DNA of 52,313 nucleotides from an uncultured bacterium (GTDB taxonomy: Bacteria > Actinomycetota > Coriobacteriia > Coriobacteriales > Coriobacteriaceae). The first letter of the stretch is position 1, and each line of letters opens with the position of its first letter. The notes beneath the pieces are model-generated. The model searched no databases. It was given only the letters and a program-made list of their open reading frames with translations, and was not told where the DNA came from. The DNA is taken from positions 1 to 52,313 of the forward strand of contig CAJMLY010000014.1 of the NCBI GenBank assembly GCA_905214425.1. The letters run 5' to 3'. The position numbers and the translations under genes are program-made. Shown one piece after another: positions 26,025 through 34,802 of the stretch.

Positions 26025-29000
26025 ATGCTCATTCACCGTATAGCCGCGCAGCTCTACACTGCCGAGGCGCTGCAGACCGTCGAGGCCGGGCTCGATTCTG
26101 GCGAGGACGTGACGCTGGCCGTGTCTCAGTCGGGTCGAACGCTTATGGCGGCCGCCCAGTTTGCGCGTCGTCCGCGCCCCACGGTCTACATCGTGAGTGG
26201 CGAGGATGCGGCCGATCGCGCCGCACGCAGTCTGGCCGCCTATGTGGGCCTGGCGCACGTGTGCCGCTTTCCCGAGCGCAAGGACTACCCTTGGCGCGAG
26301 CAGGCGCCCGACGACGCCGTGGTTGCTCAGCGCTGCGAGGCGCTCGGGCGCATCGTGCGCGGGGACAACTGCATCATGGTCGCCTCGGCCCGCGCGCTGC
26401 TGCGCTGCGTGCCGCCGGTCGAGAGCCACTACTGGGAGTCCACTACTTTTGCGGTGGGCGAGGAGATTCCCTTTGACGAAGTGCCGCAGCGTCTGGTGGG
26501 CATGGGCTACACCAATGCCGGCGCCGCCGACGCGCCCGGCCTGTTCCGTGTACACGGCGACACCGTCGAGGTGTTTCCCGCGCAGGAAAAGGCGCCCGTG
26601 CGCATTGAGTTCTTTGGCGACGAGATTGACCGCATCCGCCGCATGGTGAGTTCAACGGGCCAGACCATCGGCAACGAGGACAGCATCGAGATCTTCCCCT
26701 GTCGCGAGCTCGCGCTCACCGACGAGGCCGTCCACAACATGCATGTGGCGCTCTACCGCGCCAGCCAGGACGACAGCAAGTTGGCGGCGCTGCTCGAGAT
26801 GGTGGATGCGCGCATCGTCACGCCTGAGCTCGACCGCTTTTTGCCGGTGATGTACGGCCAGACCGTGAGCCCGCTGTCGCATGTGAGCGGCAAGGCGCTC
26901 GTGGTGCTGTCCGAGCCGCGCTCGCTGTTCGACGATTGCCTGCGCGCCTACGAGGATATCGAGGCGCGTGCCGGCGAGGCGGGGGTCGACCGTCTGGATG
27001 GCCTGTACGTGCGTGCCCAGCAACTCGACTTTGGTTCCCAGCAACGCCTGAACTATGTGAGCCTCATCCGTGCCGGCGGTGCGGTGACGGCCGAGCTCAA
27101 GATTGAGCAGCCTGCCATCGCAGGCTCGGACAACCGTTTTATGACGCGCATCCAGGAGGTCGTGGGCAAGCGCTATGCCTGCGTGTTTGCCATCCCCGAC
27201 CGCGGTGCGCGCGAGTCGATGGAGCTCACCTTTGGCGACGAGGGCATTACCTTTGAGGAATCGCTGACCGCGGCGCCCGAAAATGCCGGTGCCATCGGCG
27301 ACCGCGTGCGCGTGGCGGCGGCGGATTCCGCCGACCGTGCCGCACGCCAGGAGGCCTATGCTTCCATTCGCGAGCGTAAGGCCGACGCGCTCAACGCCCG
27401 CTCGCTCGAGGCGGGCGCCGCGCAGGCTGCCGCCGGCGCCGCCGTGCCCACCATCTCGCGCGGGCGCGTGACCTTTGTGGACGCTGCCCTGCCGCAGGGC
27501 GTGGTGGTGCCCGACGCCAATTTGGCCGTGTTCTCGATCGCCGACCTCAACGCCCGTATGGATGCCAACCGCGCGCGCAGCCGCCGCAAGGTTGACATTA
27601 CGCAGATCACCTTCCCGTTTAAGCCGGGCGACTACGTGGTGCACGCTACCCACGGCATCGCGCTCTTTAGCGAGATTGCGCGTCAGGAAGTGGGCGGCAA
27701 GGAACGCGACTACTTTTTGCTGGAATACGCCGATGGCGACAAGCTCTACGTGCCGCTGGAGCAGGTTGACCGCATTACGCGCTACGTTGGTCCCGACGGC
27801 GATAAACCGCGCTTGACCAGGCTCAACACCGCCGACTGGACGCGGGCCACCAACAAGGCGCGCAAGAATGCCAAAAAACTGGCGTTTGATCTGGTCGACC
27901 TCTATACGCGCCGCTCGTCGATTACCGGTATCGCCTGTCCGCCCGATACGCCCGAGCAGATCGAGATGGAGCAGAGCTTCCCCTACGACGAGACACGCGA
28001 CCAGCTGGAGGCTATCGCCGACATCAAGGCCGACATGGAGGCGCCCAAGCCCATGGACCGCCTGCTCTGCGGCGACGTGGGTTTCGGCAAGACCGAGGTC
28101 GCCCTGCGCGCGGCCTTTAAGTGCGTGGACTCCGGCCGTCAGGTCATGGTGCTCTGCCCCACGACCATTCTGGCCCAACAGCACTACGAGACATTCTTTG
28201 AGCGCTTTGCCCCGTTTGGCCTGGAGGTCGAGGTGCTCAGCCGCTTCCGCACGCCGGCGCAGCAAAAGCGCGCGCTCAAGGCGTTTGCCGAGGGCACGAT
28301 TGATGTGCTCATCGGCACGCACCGCTTGCTTTCTGCCGATGTAAACCCCAAGAACCTGGGCATGGTGATCATCGACGAGGAGCAGCGCTTTGGTGTGCAG
28401 CACAAGGAGCAGCTCAAAAACCTGCGCGAGCAAATCGACGTGCTCACGCTCTCGGCAACGCCTATTCCGCGAACCATGCAGATGGCCACGAGCGGCGTGC
28501 GCGACATGAGCCTGATCACCACACCGCCGACCGGGCGTCGTCCCGTGATCGTGCACGTGGGGGAGTACGACCCCGACGTGGTGAGTGCGGCGATTCGCCT
28601 GGAGGTGGGCCGCGGCGGTCAGGTGTATTACGTGTCCAACCGCGTCAAGACCATCGACGATGCCGTGGCACGCGTGCACGAGGCTGCGCCCGAGGCGCGC
28701 GTGGGCGTGGCACACGGCAAGATGAGCCCGCGCGAGGTCGAGGACGTGATGATCGAGTTCGCGACCAAGAAGATCGACGTGCTTATCGCCACGACCATCG
28801 TGGAGAGCGGCATCGATAACGCAACGGCTAACACGCTCATCATCGAGGACTCGCAGCGCTTGGGCCTGGCACAGCTCTACCAGCTTAAGGGCCGCGTGGG
28901 CCGCTCGGCCACGCAGGCCTACGCGTACTTTATGTTCCCGGGCGAGCTGCCGCTCACCGAGGAGGCAACGGCGCGCCTGACCGCGCTTTCCGAGTTCCAG

Positions 29001-29657
29001 GACCTGGGCAGCGGCATGCGCATCGCCATGCGCGACCTGGAGATCCGCGGCGCCGGTTCGCTTATGGGCGCCGAGCAGCACGGTAACCTGTCGAGCGTGG
29101 GCTTTGACCTGTTTACGCAGATGCTGGGACAGGCCGTGGCCGAGGCGCGCGGCGACGACGATGCCGGTGTGGAGGCGGCGAACGTGGGCATCAACCTGCC
29201 GGCCGACTACTTCTTGTCCGAGGAGTACCTGCCGGCGGTGGACCAGCGCGTGCTCGTGTACCGCAAGCTCGCGGCGGCTGAGGACCTGGAGAGTATCGAC
29301 GAGGTGCAGGAAGAGACCGAGGCTGCGCATGGCGAGCTGCCGTTGGCGGGACTCAACCTGTTCAACCGCGCTCGCATTCGTATTCGCGGCGAGCGCCTGG
29401 GGCTCGAGAGCGTCACGCTCAGCGGTGGACGCATTACCTTCCTGGGGGTTGACGTGCCCAAGAAGGTGGCCTTTGAGCTTAAGACCCGCTATGGCGCGGT
29501 GAACTTTCCCAAGAGCCGCAAGCTGTCGGTGCCCTACAAGGCGGGCGCCGGCGCGGGCAGCGGCCTGGGTCGCGGTCTCGACGCCAACGACGGCACCGGC
29601 CCCGTGGCCGCGGCACTCATGCTGCTGCAGCAGTTGGGTGCCAGCGACGACGACTAA
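26025..29657 (+). CDS. mfd: Transcription-repair coupling factor Mfd
   Basis: A 1210-residue protein of usual length. The N-terminal third is the UvrB-like module that binds UvrA. The RNA polymerase-interacting CarD-like domain starts near FKPGDYVVHATHGIALF (about 535). The translocase motor has Walker A in LLCGDVGFGKTE, the DEEQRFG motif II, TATTIVESGIDN-like motif V and GRVGRSATQAYAYF. The C-terminal TRCF domain closes it. Mfd removes stalled RNA polymerase at lesions and recruits UvrAB. The ATG at 26025 follows GGAGGAA; a start nine codons upstream would overlap that site. Confidence 0.97.
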   Translation: MLIHRIAAQLYTAEALQTVEAGLDSGEDVTLAVSQSGRTLMAAAQFARRPRPTVYIVSGEDAADRAARSLAAYVGLAHVCRFPERKDYPWREQAPDDAVVAQRCEALGRIVRGDNCIMVASARALLRCVPPVESHYWESTTFAVGEEIPFDEVPQRLVGMGYTNAGAADAPGLFRVHGDTVEVFPAQEKAPVRIEFFGDEIDRIRRMVSSTGQTIGNEDSIEIFPCRELALTDEAVHNMHVALYRASQDDSKLAALLEMVDARIVTPELDRFLPVMYGQTVSPLSHVSGKALVVLSEPRSLFDDCLRAYEDIEARAGEAGVDRLDGLYVRAQQLDFGSQQRLNYVSLIRAGGAVTAELKIEQPAIAGSDNRFMTRIQEVVGKRYACVFAIPDRGARESMELTFGDEGITFEESLTAAPENAGAIGDRVRVAAADSADRAARQEAYASIRERKADALNARSLEAGAAQAAAGAAVPTISRGRVTFVDAALPQGVVVPDANLAVFSIADLNARMDANRARSRRKVDITQITFPFKPGDYVVHATHGIALFSEIARQEVGGKERDYFLLEYADGDKLYVPLEQVDRITRYVGPDGDKPRLTRLNTADWTRATNKARKNAKKLAFDLVDLYTRRSSITGIACPPDTPEQIEMEQSFPYDETRDQLEAIADIKADMEAPKPMDRLLCGDVGFGKTEVALRAAFKCVDSGRQVMVLCPTTILAQQHYETFFERFAPFGLEVEVLSRFRTPAQQKRALKAFAEGTIDVLIGTHRLLSADVNPKNLGMVIIDEEQRFGVQHKEQLKNLREQIDVLTLSATPIPRTMQMATSGVRDMSLITTPPTGRRPVIVHVGEYDPDVVSAAIRLEVGRGGQVYYVSNRVKTIDDAVARVHEAAPEARVGVAHGKMSPREVEDVMIEFATKKIDVLIATTIVESGIDNATANTLIIEDSQRLGLAQLYQLKGRVGRSATQAYAYFMFPGELPLTEEATARLTALSEFQDLGSGMRIAMRDLEIRGAGSLMGAEQHGNLSSVGFDLFTQMLGQAVAEARGDDDAGVEAANVGINLPADYFLSEEYLPAVDQRVLVYRKLAAAEDLESIDEVQEETEAAHGELPLAGLNLFNRARIRIRGERLGLESVTLSGGRITFLGVDVPKKVAFELKTRYGAVNFPKSRKLSVPYKAGAGAGSGLGRGLDANDGTGPVAAALMLLQQLGASDDD

Positions 29658-29659
29658 CG

Positions 29660-29679
29660 GGTCGACGCTGCAAACAGCC
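29660..29679. repeat. Fragment of structured repeat family 2
   Basis: GGTCGACGCTGCAAAC, which starts right after the mfd stop, matches 16 bases of the repeat at 43164-43179. The downstream part of the element is absent here. Confidence 0.6.
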
Positions 29680-29713
29680 CATTTAGGCACTCTGGTTCCA
29701 TCGAAAGGAAAGC

Positions 29714-30577
29714 ATGTTCGGATACATCTATAAGAAAGATGTCGCCATGATCGCGGTTGTCCTGTGCCTTTGTCTGGGCGTAGGCAGTTTCTTCGATTAT
29801 CAGATCTCGAGCGCGCTGTTCAACATCGGCAGCATGTACGGCCGCTTTATCGAGGCCGCCGGCGAGCTTCCGTTCGAGCTGACGGCAAGCGTCGCGGGCG
29901 TTATGCTCGTGCGCGCGGCGCGTCCTGACTCCAGGGGGAGCAAATGGCTCGCCGTGCTCGGCATCCTCGTCAACGTTGGCCTGGCCGGCTACGAGATCGT
30001 CTCGTCCCTGAAGGTTGGCGGCAAACTCATCGCTGTTCAGTTGGTGCTGACGTTTGTGCTGGTTATCGCCGCCAACCTTATCGTCTATCGCTTCACGCGC
30101 ACGACCGAGTCCGACGAGCTCACGCGCTGGGCGTTGATGGTACTTGCCGTGTGGGTTGCTCAGGCCATTATCCTCAACGTGATCGTCAAGCCGCTGTGGT
30201 CGCGCCCGCGCATGCGCGTGATCGAGGTCACGCCGGGGCTCAATTTTCAGCCGTGGTGGGTGATCGGCAACCCCGACAAGTGGGCCTTTATTGCCGCCGG
30301 CGTGATCAAGGACGGCTTCAAGTCGTTTGCGAGCGGACATACGGCGCACGCGGCGACCGGCCTTATGCTCGCCGGGCTTCCCGCGGCGGCCTTTAAAGAA
30401 AAGCCCTCGCGCCGTCGCGTGGTCTTTTGGGCGGCGGCTGTGGTTGCGGCGCTCGTCGCCTTTGGTCGTATCGTGATCGGAGCGCACTTTTTGAGCGACG
30501 TGAGCTGCGGCTTTGCCCTGGTGCTGGCACTTGAGTGCCTTGCCGCGCGCATTGCCTATCCCAACGGCGTACAATAG
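29714..30577 (+). CDS. PAP2-superfamily membrane phosphatase
   Basis: A 287-residue membrane protein with about six hydrophobic segments. The three PAP2 motifs are present: KPLWSRPR (motif 1), FASGHTAHA (PSGH-type motif 2) and GRIVIGAHFLSDV (motif 3 with the catalytic His and Asp). Family members dephosphorylate lipid phosphates such as phosphatidate or undecaprenyl diphosphate at the outer membrane face. The spacing is wider than in the shortest bacterial PAP2 proteins, with an extra hydrophobic N-terminal half. ATG at 29714 with GAAAGGAAA. The aldolase gene follows 45 bases downstream. Confidence 0.87.
   Translation: MFGYIYKKDVAMIAVVLCLCLGVGSFFDYQISSALFNIGSMYGRFIEAAGELPFELTASVAGVMLVRAARPDSRGSKWLAVLGILVNVGLAGYEIVSSLKVGGKLIAVQLVLTFVLVIAANLIVYRFTRTTESDELTRWALMVLAVWVAQAIILNVIVKPLWSRPRMRVIEVTPGLNFQPWWVIGNPDKWAFIAAGVIKDGFKSFASGHTAHAATGLMLAGLPAAAFKEKPSRRRVVFWAAAVVAALVAFGRIVIGAHFLSDVSCGFALVLALECLAARIAYPNGVQ
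30570..30575 (+). promoter_or_regulatory. Possible -10 element before the threonine-aldolase-like gene
   Basis: TACAAT, preceded by GCG and overlapping the end of the phosphatase gene. No good -35 is visible; the assignment rests on the same G-flanked TANNAT pattern seen before other genes in this window. Confidence 0.35.
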
Positions 30578-30622
30578 CTCCGTTTGAATCATCGGGCCCG
30601 TGCCCGGCTAGAGAGGATTGCC

Positions 30623-31648
30623 ATGCTCGCGTTTAACAACGACTATTCCCACGGCGCACATCCGGCAGTGCTGCAGGCGCTTGTCGACACCAATATGGAG
30701 CCGCAGCCCGGCTATGGTACCGATGCACACACCGAGCGTGCCAAGCAGCTTATCCGCGAGGCCTGTCAGGCCCCCGATGCCGACGTGTTTTTTCTGGTGG
30801 GCGGCACGCAGGCCAACGCGACGGTGATCGACATGTTGCTCGCGCCGTACGAGGGCGTCGTTGCTGCCGAGACCGGCCACGTCGCCTGCCACGAGGCGGG
30901 GGCCATCGAGTTTGGCGGCCACAAGGTGCTCACCATCCCCGGCTGCGAGGGCAAGATGCACGCCGAGGATCTGGAGGACTATATCCAGGTATTCTACGAA
31001 AACGAGAGCTACGAGCACACGGTGTTTCCGGGCGCCGTGTACGTGAGCCTATCGACCGAGTACGGCACGCTGTACTCCAAGGCCGAGCTCGCGGCGATTC
31101 ACGCAGTGTGCCAGAAGCGCGAGATTCCGCTGTTTGTGGATGGCGCCCGCCTGGCCTATGCGCTGGCGGCCGATGAGTGCGACATTACCCTGCCCGAGCT
31201 GGCACAGCTGTGTGACGTGTTCTACATCGGCGGCACCAAGTGCGGCGCTCTGTGCGGCGAGGCCGTGGTGTTTTGCGGCATGCATGCTCCGGCGCATCCC
31301 ATTCCGCGTATTAAGCAGCATGGCGCACTGCTTGCCAAGGGCCGCCTGACGGGTGTGCAGTTCGAGGCCCTTTTTACCGATGGCCTGTATTTTGAGATTG
31401 GTCGCCAGGCCATCGAAACCGCGCAGGCGCTTCGTCGCGTGCTGCACGAGCGCGGCTACCAGTTCTTCTTGGAGACGCCCACAAACCAGCAGTTTGTGAT
31501 TCTGTCCAACGAGGACATGGCCCGCATTCGCGAGCATGCCTCGGTCGAGTACTGGGAAAAGTACGACGAGACCCACACGGTGGTGCGTTTTTGCACCAGC
31601 TGGGCCACGACGCAGGAGGATATCGACGCGTTGGCGGCGGTTCTGTAG
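30623..31648 (+). CDS. Threonine aldolase family PLP enzyme
   Basis: A 341-residue fold-type I PLP enzyme. It starts FNNDYSHGAHPAVLQAL, and GYGTDAHTERA is typical of low-specificity L-threonine aldolases. GGTQAN contacts the cofactor phosphate, FVDGARLAYA holds Asp173 that pairs with the pyridine nitrogen, and Lys206 in YIGGTKCGALCGE binds PLP. It would cleave L-threonine or L-allo-threonine to glycine and acetaldehyde; a related beta-eliminating lyase activity is possible. I use the ATG at 30623 because homologues begin near this motif; a TTG 39 bases upstream is less likely. A strong terminator follows. Confidence 0.88.
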   Translation: MLAFNNDYSHGAHPAVLQALVDTNMEPQPGYGTDAHTERAKQLIREACQAPDADVFFLVGGTQANATVIDMLLAPYEGVVAAETGHVACHEAGAIEFGGHKVLTIPGCEGKMHAEDLEDYIQVFYENESYEHTVFPGAVYVSLSTEYGTLYSKAELAAIHAVCQKREIPLFVDGARLAYALAADECDITLPELAQLCDVFYIGGTKCGALCGEAVVFCGMHAPAHPIPRIKQHGALLAKGRLTGVQFEALFTDGLYFEIGRQAIETAQALRRVLHERGYQFFLETPTNQQFVILSNEDMARIREHASVEYWEKYDETHTVVRFCTSWATTQEDIDALAAVL

Positions 31649-31666
31649 CCTGATGTAATGACGGGG

Positions 31667-31709
31667 GGCCGCCTTGCGCTGGGTTTGGCGCAAGGCGGCC
31701 TTTGTTTTT
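31667..31709 (+). terminator. Strong intrinsic terminator
   Basis: GGCCGCCTTGCGC (31667-31679) and GCGCAAGGCGGCC (31688-31700) form a perfect 13-base stem, followed by TTTGTTTTT. Confidence 0.9.
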
Positions 31710-31725
31710 GAGGGAGAAGGGTTGT

Positions 31726-32316
31726 ATGACCGAGATGTCCGAGCCGACGATTCGCCTGGCGACGCCCGATGATGCGCCGGCGTTGCTTGCCATCTATGAG
31801 CCGTATGTGCGCCAGACGGCGATTACCTGCGAATACGAGGTGCCGAGCGTTGAGGAGTTCGCCGGGCGCATCGAGCGTACGCTCAAGCGCTATCCGTATC
31901 TGGTGATGGAGTTGGACGGGTGTCCGGTAGGCTATGCCTATGTGAGTCCGCTCAACAGCCGCGAGGCATACGACTGGTCGGTCGAGACATCGATCTACCT
32001 GGCACGCGATGTGCGCCATGGCGGGCTGGGTCGCAAGCTGCACGACGCGCTGAAGCAATGCCTGGTCGCGATGGGCATCACCAACATGTGCGCGCTCATT
32101 GCCGTGCCGCACGATAAGGACGACGAGTACCTGACGCACAACAGCCAGGATTTCCATGCCCATATGGGGTATCGCCTGGTGGGTGCCTTTGACCGCTGCG
32201 CCCAAAAGTTCGGCCGCTGGTACGACATGTGCTGGATGGAGCTGGTCCTGGCCGAGCGCACACCCAACCAACCCAAACCAACCTGGTTCCCCGACCTTCC
32301 CAAACCCACCATTTAG
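31726..32316 (+). CDS. GNAT N-acetyltransferase (phosphinothricin acetyltransferase-like)
   Basis: A 196-residue acetyltransferase. IRLATPDDAPALLAIYEPYVRQTAITCE and the VRHGGLGRKLH acetyl-CoA loop are typical of the Pat/MnaT branch, which acetylates methionine sulfoximine-like and other amino acid analogues. The HMGYRLVGAFDRCAQKFGRWYDMCW end is also typical. Substrate here is unknown. The ATG at 31726 has GGGAGAAGG; a TTG or ATG further upstream would lie in the terminator. Its stop lies at the edge of a repeat-rich gap. Confidence 0.85.
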   Translation: MTEMSEPTIRLATPDDAPALLAIYEPYVRQTAITCEYEVPSVEEFAGRIERTLKRYPYLVMELDGCPVGYAYVSPLNSREAYDWSVETSIYLARDVRHGGLGRKLHDALKQCLVAMGITNMCALIAVPHDKDDEYLTHNSQDFHAHMGYRLVGAFDRCAQKFGRWYDMCWMELVLAERTPNQPKPTWFPDLPKPTI

Positions 32317-32332
32317 GGACAGGTTTATTTTG
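32316..32332 (-). repeat. Partial copy of repeat family 4 (GGGACAGG motif)
   Basis: GGGACAGGTTTATTTTGG is the core of the element found whole at 40138-40182. It runs straight into structured repeat family 3. Confidence 0.7.
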
Positions 32333-32561
32333 GCCGCTTTGTAGCGTCAATCCACCGCGAGAAGTACGGATTCACGCGTCTTTTGATGCGGATGGGCTTA
32401 ATTTGGCTTCGATTTGGGTCCGTTTGGCTTCGATTCGAACTAAGTGAGTAGACTTTTTGGCGCAGGTCGAGCACAAGGCGTATCTGCCTTAGTAAAACCG
32501 CAGGTCACAGAGGTGACAGTTTTTGGTGTGCTCGACAGGTCACGAAAAGTCTACTCACTTA
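32327..32561 (+). repeat. Structured repeat family 3, copy A
   Basis: About 235 bases shared with 40809-41043. The 3' half is a long hairpin: outer arms 32441-32457 and 32545-32561 (17 bases, perfect), inner arms GTCGAGCACA (32466-32475) and TGTGCTCGAC (32527-32536). The innermost part keeps AAAACCGCAGGTCAC, but its partner has drifted. The rest of the gap to 32712 holds only another AAAACCGCAGGT motif at 32663-32674 and no gene. Confidence 0.88.
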
Positions 32562-32712
32562 GATTTGCGGTACTGGATATTCTGAGCAGGAACAGTTGAG
32601 CTTGGACGGCGCGTATTGCCAGGCGATGTTGGCATTTGTGCCATGCCGGCTTGAGATTTAATAAAACCGCAGGTAAAACGTTCATTAGGTACAGTTTGCC
32701 TCGTTTGGTGCG

Positions 32713-33435
32713 CTAGCCGATGGGTTCGGTGTATTTGGCGCGGTCGGTGCGCTGGATGCGCTTGGAGACGTGGAGCGGGCGGCCGTCGGTGTCGTAGACG
32801 TAGTCGGTGATCAGGATCAGCGCCTGCCCGCGCTCAACGTTGAGCAAAAACGCCTCGTTTTGCGAGGCATAGCACACCTCAAAGGTTTTGTGCCCCTGTG
32901 CCGGTGCGCGATGGAACTCCTGTCGCAGCGTGGCGTAGAGAGAACCGTTGATATCGCGATCGATGAGCGTCTCGAAGCTTGGCGGCAGGTAGGTGGTCTC
33001 CAGACACAGTGGCGCATCGTCCAGATAACGCAGACGGACAAGTTTGACGAGCTTGCTGCCCACGGCGGCATCAAAGAACTTAGCTATGCTGCCGCCCGCC
33101 TTGGTAAAGCCCGAGTCCACGGTGCGCGTGGTGGGCTTCATGCCCTGACCTTCGACTTGCTTGGTATAGCTCGAAAACACTAGGTTGTTCTCGTGGAGCG
33201 CGGGCGTGTCGGCCACAAAGGCGCCACGCCCGCGCTCGGTGCGCACCAGGCCCTCATCAACGAGCACCTTAAGGGCGTGGCGCACGGTGCTGCGCGACAG
33301 CCCCGATTCGTCCATGAGCTCCATCTCGGACGGCAGCTTGTCTCCGCGCGCGTAGGTGCCGGCGGCGATGCGGTCGCGCAGCGTGCCTGCCAAGCGCTCG
33401 TATTGGGCCAGTTTCTTTTTAGACGAAGCGTTCAT
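32713..33435 (-). CDS. GntR/HutC-family regulator with UTRA domain (first)
   Basis: A 240-residue regulator. Residues 8-72 are the GntR winged helix (YERLAGTLRDRIAAGTYARGDKLPSEMEL, LSRSTVRHALKVLVDEGLV, RGRGAFVA). Residues about 95-235 are a UTRA ligand domain, which in this family binds sugar phosphates or amino acid derivatives. It is divergent from the SIS-domain gene at 33641, and the shared 205-base region contains repeated 12- to 18-base sites, so it probably represses that gene and itself until its ligand is present. Confidence 0.88.
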   Translation of the reverse strand: MNASSKKKLAQYERLAGTLRDRIAAGTYARGDKLPSEMELMDESGLSRSTVRHALKVLVDEGLVRTERGRGAFVADTPALHENNLVFSSYTKQVEGQGMKPTTRTVDSGFTKAGGSIAKFFDAAVGSKLVKLVRLRYLDDAPLCLETTYLPPSFETLIDRDINGSLYATLRQEFHRAPAQGHKTFEVCYASQNEAFLLNVERGQALILITDYVYDTDGRPLHVSKRIQRTDRAKYTEPIG

Positions 33436-33445
33436 GCGATCAACC

Positions 33446-33602
33446 TGTATCTAACTTATATGCTTACAGAACAAAGCATGTATCCAACATGACAATAAAA
33501 CCGCTGGTAACGGATTGCCGAAAACCTTACCAACAAAATTTCTAGGACAAATATAGCATACAACTAGTCGACATAACCAAAACATGTATGTAACTTGTAT
33601 GC
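33446..33602. promoter_or_regulatory. Repeated operator candidates for the first GntR regulator
   Basis: Three sites share TGTAT-N-(T/C)AAC(A/T)T: 33446-33457, 33479-33490 and 33585-33596. The first and third are 18-base near-copies, TGTATCTAACTTATATGC and TGTATGTAACTTGTATGC. The middle one lies in the dyad CATGTATCCAACATG (33477-33491). Spacings of 33 and 106 bases are close to whole helical turns, which would allow looping between the regulator gene and the SIS gene. Confidence 0.6.
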
Positions 33603-33640
33603 CATCGAGAGCATCAAACGAGAAGAAAGGCTGATGCACG

Positions 33641-34633
33641 ATGACTACTCAGGAACAGGTTAAGGACGTCGTCTCCCAGGTTTTGGCTGACAAGGCAGAC
33701 AAGGGCGGCATCAAGCGCGTCGTGTGGATTGGCGCTGGCGGATCCAACGGCGGCAACTATCCTGCCCAGTACTTTATGGAGCACGAGGCCACGCAGGTCG
33801 TGAGCTCCAGCTACACCAGCAACGAGTTCGTGCATGCAACCCCTGCCTACGTCAACGAGAACACCCTGGCCGTGGTCGTGTCCATGCGCGGCACCAAGGA
33901 GACCATCGTCGCCGCCCAGGTCGCCAAGGACCACGGCGCCAGCACCATCGCCATCTATGTTGACGAGTCCGGCCTCACCGAGGTCTGCGACTACAAGATC
34001 CAGTACGACAGCCTGGCCGTCGACGAGTCCTGCATGGGCCGCACCAACTCCGCCGTCGTGACCATGATCGCCATGGAGCTTACGCAGCAGACCGAGGGCT
34101 ATGCCGAGTACGAGACCGCTATGGCCGCGTTCGACTTGGTCGACCCCATCTATCGCAAGGCCGTCGAGTATACCCGTCCGCTCGCTGCCAAGTGGGCCGA
34201 GCAGAACGCCGACAAGCCCTGCATCAACGTCATGGCCCAGGGTCCGCTCTTTGGTGCCGCCTACGTCTTTAGCATCTGCAACGTGCAGGAGATGCTGCAG
34301 ATCGACTCCTGCACCATCAACACCTGCGACTTCTTCCACGGCCCCTTCGAGATCCTGGACAAGCGCACCTCGCTGTTCCAGCTCATCAGCGTCGGCCGCA
34401 GCCGCTGCAACGACGAGCGCGGCATCCGCTTCGTCAACCAGTACGGTGGCGAGCGCGTCTATCAGCTCGACGCCAAGGAGCTCGGCCTCAACGACATCAA
34501 GGACAGCGTGAGCGAGTACTTCAACCACCTGATCTTTGCCCCGATCCTCAACAACGTGTATATGCGCGCGCTCTCTGCCGTCACCCACAAGGACTACATG
34601 ACGCGCCGCTACATGTGGAAGCTTGAGTATTAG
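33641..34633 (+). CDS. SIS-domain phosphosugar deglycase/isomerase (first paralogue)
   Basis: A 330-residue protein with two SIS domains. The first has VVWIGAGGSNGGNYPAQYF and the phosphate loop VSMRGTKETIVAA; the second has QGPLFGAAY and FFHGPFEIL. The end, TRRYMWKLEY, matches the second paralogue (MRRYMWKLSY). The family includes fructoselysine- and glucoselysine-6-phosphate deglycases, which hydrolyse a glycated amino acid phosphate to sugar phosphate and amino acid. Where the other two paralogues read GEYFHGPFE, this one reads CDFFHGPFE, losing the Glu, so its substrate or chemistry may differ. The divergent GntR gene probably controls it. Confidence 0.82.
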   Translation: MTTQEQVKDVVSQVLADKADKGGIKRVVWIGAGGSNGGNYPAQYFMEHEATQVVSSSYTSNEFVHATPAYVNENTLAVVVSMRGTKETIVAAQVAKDHGASTIAIYVDESGLTEVCDYKIQYDSLAVDESCMGRTNSAVVTMIAMELTQQTEGYAEYETAMAAFDLVDPIYRKAVEYTRPLAAKWAEQNADKPCINVMAQGPLFGAAYVFSICNVQEMLQIDSCTINTCDFFHGPFEILDKRTSLFQLISVGRSRCNDERGIRFVNQYGGERVYQLDAKELGLNDIKDSVSEYFNHLIFAPILNNVYMRALSAVTHKDYMTRRYMWKLEY

Positions 34634-34659
34634 TTACGGCGTTTTACCAAACGCCGTAA
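34634..34659 (+). terminator. Hairpin after the first SIS gene
   Basis: TTACGGCGTTT (34634-34644) pairs perfectly with AAACGCCGTAA (34649-34659), loop TACC, starting at the stop codon. There is no T run beyond the stem itself. It is the first part of structured repeat family 2. Confidence 0.55.
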
Positions 34660-34800
34660 CCGCTCGACGCTGCGCGGGCCGCATTTGGTCAATCTGGCGT
34701 TCAACTTCAAGGGCGCGACCAGAAGGTCAGCGCCCTTTCGTTTCACGCCACCTTGCCTCAAATGCAGCCCGCTCGCTGATTTATGCTCAACCAGCGGCGC
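34634..34800 (+). repeat. Structured repeat family 2, copy A
   Basis: Shares blocks with 43139-43310: CGACGCTGC, CAATCTG-CGTTCAA, TTTCACG-CACCTTGC and TTATGCTCAACC. Between these, the arms differ but stay complementary: GCGGGCCGCATTTG (34674-34687) with CAAATGCAGCCCGC (34759-34772, one mismatch), GGCGT (34696-34700) with ACGCC (34745-34749), and an inner AGGGCGC/GCGCCCT hairpin. Confidence 0.85.
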
Positions 34801-34802
34801 TT

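Noticed and set aside
26652..29690. Open frame of 1012 codons on the minus strand opposite mfd
   Set aside because: It is a shadow of the high-GC mfd gene; the translation is His/Arg/Val-rich with no domain, and mfd is unmistakable.
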